From positions 1 through 34,556 of the forward strand of contig CAINDO010000284.1 in the NCBI GenBank assembly GCA_903847385.1: 34,556 nucleotides of DNA, read 5' to 3'. Numbering within the stretch: the first letter of the stretch is position 1; each line of letters opens with the position of its first letter. The DNA comes from an uncultured Myxococcales bacterium (lineage in GTDB: Bacteria > Myxococcota_A > Bradymonadia > UBA7976 > UBA1532). Positions 32,501-34,556 of the stretch are shown piece by piece. The position numbers and the translations under genes were made by a program. The notes beneath the pieces were generated by a model. It was not told the origin of the DNA, did no database searches, and saw only the letters and a list, made by a program, of their open reading frames with translations.

Positions 32501-34556
32501 CGCGATGGAGGCGTCGAGCGCCGCCAACGTGTCCTCCGTGCGCGGGTCTTCGGCCAGCATCAGCTTCTCGCGGTGGAGATCCAGGGCCAGCGTCGGGACG
32601 AGCGCCTGCACCTGGACGACCGCCTGGATCGTCCGGTGCGCCATGGCCCCGGCGCCCGCGTCGTCGCCGGTCAGCGGCGCGGCGAGCTCGAACGCGGTCA
32701 GCGCGCGGGCGAGGCCGAGACAGCCCGCCGTGGCCTCGAAGGTGTTGGCGGGCACGCGGGCCAGGTCATCCAGACAAGACGCGACGAGCGCGTCGAGATC
32801 ATTGGGCTCCGACTCCAGCGCCCGGAACGCGTCAGAGGGGGTGTCGCCCTCGGCCGTGGCGCACAGAACGTCGCCACTTCGCGCGGACACGGCCGCACCG
32901 GCGACCGCCTCCGCGGCGAGGTCCGAGTCCTGGGCGCAGAGCCCGACGACGGCGCACGCGGCGCGATCTCGCTCCGGGACCGGCGGCAGCACGCAGGCGC
33001 CCGTGAGACGGCTCCCGCTCGCACCGTCGGGGTTTCGGACCCACTCACCCGCGCGGACCTCGACTTCGCAACCGATCACAGCCTGGACGACGGCGCAGGC
33101 GCTCCTTGGCTGGGCGTCCCCCTGGTACCGGCAAAGTTCGCGGCAGAAGGACCGGCAGCCGTCGCTCGCTTCGCCGCCCGGACACGCCGCGATGCACGCC
33201 CCCGAGTCCGCCCCGCACTCCGGGGGATCGAAGGTGACGTCGATGTCCCAGGCGCAGGGGATGGCCGCAGGGCCCGCGGCGTCCAGGCCGAGGGCGGCCG
33301 CCTCGCAGTCGCTGGGCAGCACCTGGGCGGGTCGATTGGCCTCGCACACCCCGGGCAGCGTCTCGGCGCGCAGGCGCTGGACGTCGGCCACACAGCCGAC
33401 CACCGACGTCGACTCGCCCCGAAGGGCGATGGCCCGCTTGGCCGGGTCGGCGGCGATCGCCGCGAGCGCGGCCGCCTCGAACGCGATCCCGCTGGCAAAG
33501 CGCGCATCCCCGCGGTCCGCGGCGAATCGTGGCGTCGCGGCGGGCGTGAGCTCCGGCGCCTCCCCGCCCTCCTCGAGATCGGCTTCACGCGTGAGCGCAA
33601 CGCGGAGCGTCAGCGTCGGCGCGGCGCCGCCCCCTGCGGAGAGCCCCTGCAGCGCAAGCGCAAACGACAGATCCAGCAGACCGGCGCCCATCGGGCTCGC
33701 GGCGCTCGTGGCCGGGCTCCAGATCTCGGCGCCGTCGGTCGCGCCCGCCTCGGCCGCGAACCACACCATCTGCGGCAGGTCCACCGTGGCGTCTTCGGCG
33801 ACGCTCGCGCGCAGCACGAGCGGATCAACCGGCAGCACGAGCTGCTCGGGATCGTGGAGGACGACCACGTCGTCGAAGACCTCGGCCGTGACGCGCGCGC
33901 GCAGGTCGCGGGCGTCCCCGGAATCCGCGAGGCCGGCGCCGCCCCCCAGGGAGGCCGTGCCGTGGTAGCGACCGGTGAAGGGCACGCTGTCCGGGGCGCC
34001 GACGCCGACGACCAGCCCGACCTGCGTCCGGCCGCCCGCCTCGTCGTAAACGTCCGCGCCCGGGGACTCCGGCGCGCGATCGGCCTTGGCGGTCTCGTCC
34101 AGCGCGAGGGTGATCTCGAAGCCGTCGGCCGGCACGTCGGCGACGACACACTCGCCGGTCGGCGCGGCCTCGCCGGCGCAGGTCAACGTGACCGGCCCGC
34201 GCGCCACCACGCGAACGCGGCCCGTGGCCCCGGCGTGCGGTCGCACGCGGAAGTGGTAGGGGGTCTCGATGCTGCTCGCGCGCTGAACGGCAGGCTCCAC
34301 GCCGACCCGCGCGGCGCTCGGCGTCGTCGCAGCGGCGATGCGGGGGGCGCCGGCCTCGCGGCAACGGCCGAAGTCGTCGCAGGCCAGGCCGTCAGCGCAG
34401 TCGCCCTCGGCCCGGCAGTCGAAGGTGCAGGTGCCGAGCGTGCAATGGGCGCCGCAAGGACAGTCGTCGTCGCGCCGACAGTCGCGCATTTCGTCCAGCG
34501 CGGCGGTGCGCACGCAGCCCGCCCCGATCGGGGGGACGCTGCCGCCGCCGGTGCCG
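29585..34556 (-). CDS. Giant Cys-containing exported protein, TcA-like C-terminus, 5' partial
   Basis: The frame is open to the window edge, reading GTGGGSVPPIGAGCVRTAAL before the GTG at 34513, so the true start and signal lie outside; the linker suggests a lipoprotein. At least 1656 residues. Near the N-terminus are compact Cys motifs (CRRDDDCPCGAHCTLGTC, CRAEGDCADGLACDDFGRC) and a related one later (CEKADDCPRSYGCVLGTC). The middle is Ala/Asp-rich with beta then helical character. The last 550 residues hold a long helical region around a hydrophobic stretch (30795-30880, VITGAVAGVCGFAVVEAVAN) flanked by charged helices. The end is LYGDYALFIPRAVISLDG, then LENIDDVLLRLDYVSVAR, like the final strand of insecticidal TcA toxins (ISDVILHL-Y-AR). 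That likeness is weak and by eye. Toxin-like or surface roles are possible. Confidence 0.85.
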   Translation of the reverse strand, partial: GTGGGSVPPIGAGCVRTAALDEMRDCRRDDDCPCGAHCTLGTCTFDCRAEGDCADGLACDDFGRCREAGAPRIAAATTPSAARVGVEPAVQRASSIETPYHFRVRPHAGATGRVRVVARGPVTLTCAGEAAPTGECVVADVPADGFEITLALDETAKADRAPESPGADVYDEAGGRTQVGLVVGVGAPDSVPFTGRYHGTASLGGGAGLADSGDARDLRARVTAEVFDDVVVLHDPEQLVLPVDPLVLRASVAEDATVDLPQMVWFAAEAGATDGAEIWSPATSAASPMGAGLLDLSFALALQGLSAGGGAAPTLTLRVALTREADLEEGGEAPELTPAATPRFAADRGDARFASGIAFEAAALAAIAADPAKRAIALRGESTSVVGCVADVQRLRAETLPGVCEANRPAQVLPSDCEAAALGLDAAGPAAIPCAWDIDVTFDPPECGADSGACIAACPGGEASDGCRSFCRELCRYQGDAQPRSACAVVQAVIGCEVEVRAGEWVRNPDGASGSRLTGACVLPPVPERDRAACAVVGLCAQDSDLAAEAVAGAAVSARSGDVLCATAEGDTPSDAFRALESEPNDLDALVASCLDDLARVPANTFEATAGCLGLARALTAFELAAPLTGDDAGAGAMAHRTIQAVVQVQALVPTLALDLHREKLMLAEDPRTEDTLAALDASIALWGVVLDPRVIGVLRGLPDAVLANPDPRPHLGLNVSVDAPSGPTRGIAIALLDAAAAQLELIDFLLERAWFEGENARMRDRQSRAAALLRKVQLVAAMAEELQMRAARAGAPEGQTHWEAARQRYMLGVRRTLHRLVDIEAGRNPLGIEALDVPLYYRGDPLGPNERFSAISRYLAGEGPGARALAPTAVTEAAEALEEARLQWRVRTDLELNADRRIEDIVRRYGELITGFCGAPIDDPDFDVGSFNVLDRPLDTEVCFVEPDCRPRPEGFLETLSAADVGGALCVATRLRSAYGAMMGTPPAPLATLLDAVAPAFTKAAIGTRAFPLTLSSAEVDVNVRTAHVLVNGTEYTVELDALGGFGADLPPELLAPDVPAAFDPNSTAPLQSRSAFAQIRDDCEASRQATLALRPRTAPAACEKADDCPRSYGCVLGTCTAQAASDPLDRVDCYFDGAISEQALAVRSAAIEIEIARAEYEEYVTRYDLAKRSCIILHAGNDAQEAELSAHNDTMNALDRGRTAAASIAHAAGGAKDCSASFNVETVITGAVAGVCGFAVVEAVANIAVEVLDLQMNEAERDHEAAAQAIQNNTDEARCFNDAEMELVGARAASLRIRQTAQAQASAMINLRGQKSYTAGLWGEGNIAVSNERERLARSLPSRFVLSDQANTYLRRFRRAQRLVYLSVRAAEYEFQATLAARQQALAATQPSELEEALRGVSGVVNANRVDGASPGSLHAVLSLREHLLQIRDRSENPDGEQRLSEAERFQLLLTTPQNAVYDEAGEYLGQQIPFSIQPLGAIGLGRSQGVPILADNDCAERVWSVNAAVIGEEVLEGGESSFTRLDLLQRNTFYSQWCAAPQAGEPEFQVSTVRPAVNLLSDGLDELRPPVPADATDEFTRGRMQPYLNVTRQEFEREDYAQGSTTELAGRGLYGDYALFIPRAVISLDGSPGLRLENIDDVLLRLDYVSVAR

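Noticed and set aside
1..34556. Search for tRNA, rRNA, riboswitch, phage or plasmid origin signals
   Set aside because: Nothing convincing was recognised by eye on either strand; a covariance-model search would be needed to exclude small RNAs.

Overview
The window is very GC-rich DNA from a Gram-negative bacterium, most likely a myxobacterium-like (Myxococcota/deltaproteobacterial) lineage. That is an inference from gene style: secreted cysteine-rich lipoproteins with GG- or PDA-rich linkers, thrombospondin type-3-like repeats, a golvesin-like domain, and a huge Ser/Thr kinase/ATPase/GAF/cyclase protein. No rRNA, tRNA, CRISPR array or intact mobile element was seen. Thirteen protein genes, two of them cut by the window edges, and three pseudogene remnants can be supported.

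Layout. 1-1493 (-): an exported phosphodiester glycosidase (NAGPA-like), cut at its C-terminus. 1618-5593 (+): three tightly packed secreted Cys-rich proteins (a lipoprotein with five 8-Cys modules, a PPC-like protein with CGCGC modules, a small lipoprotein). 5645-6886: a decayed IS91-family (HUH) transposase and the tail of an M23 peptidase gene. 6897-14892 (-): two exported proteins, one of 2097 residues with HExxH, VWA-like and TSP3-like regions. This block has lower GC than the surroundings. 15257-15800: a second copy of the decayed IS91 3' end, so a direct repeat of about 540 bp brackets the block. 16012-23977 (+): the most striking locus. 23984-25936 (-): an ABC-F ATPase (Uup). 26039-26641 (+): a Uma2-type nuclease. 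26692-27834 (-): a PilN/PilO-like lipoprotein. 28061-29530 (+): an AAA ATPase with DUF234. 29585 to the window end (-): a giant Cys-containing exported protein, cut at its N-terminus.

The candidate undescribed system is the overlapping pair 16012-18684 / 18668-23977. The first protein joins a clear indoleamine 2,3-dioxygenase (IDO) heme domain to a cyclic-nucleotide-binding (cNMP) fold and an eroded methyltransferase-like domain. The second joins a Ser/Thr kinase, an AAA/STAND-like ATPase, a helical repeat region, a GAF domain and a class III nucleotide cyclase. The 17-nt overlap points to co-expression. A working idea is that the IDO domain acts as a heme sensor or regulated dioxygenase whose state is tied to kinase/cyclase signalling. 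Several expected residues are changed (IDO Arg231 position, cNMP Arg, kinase DFG, cyclase purine-contact positions, SAM motif I), so the signal may not be ordinary cAMP and some domains may be regulatory rather than catalytic.
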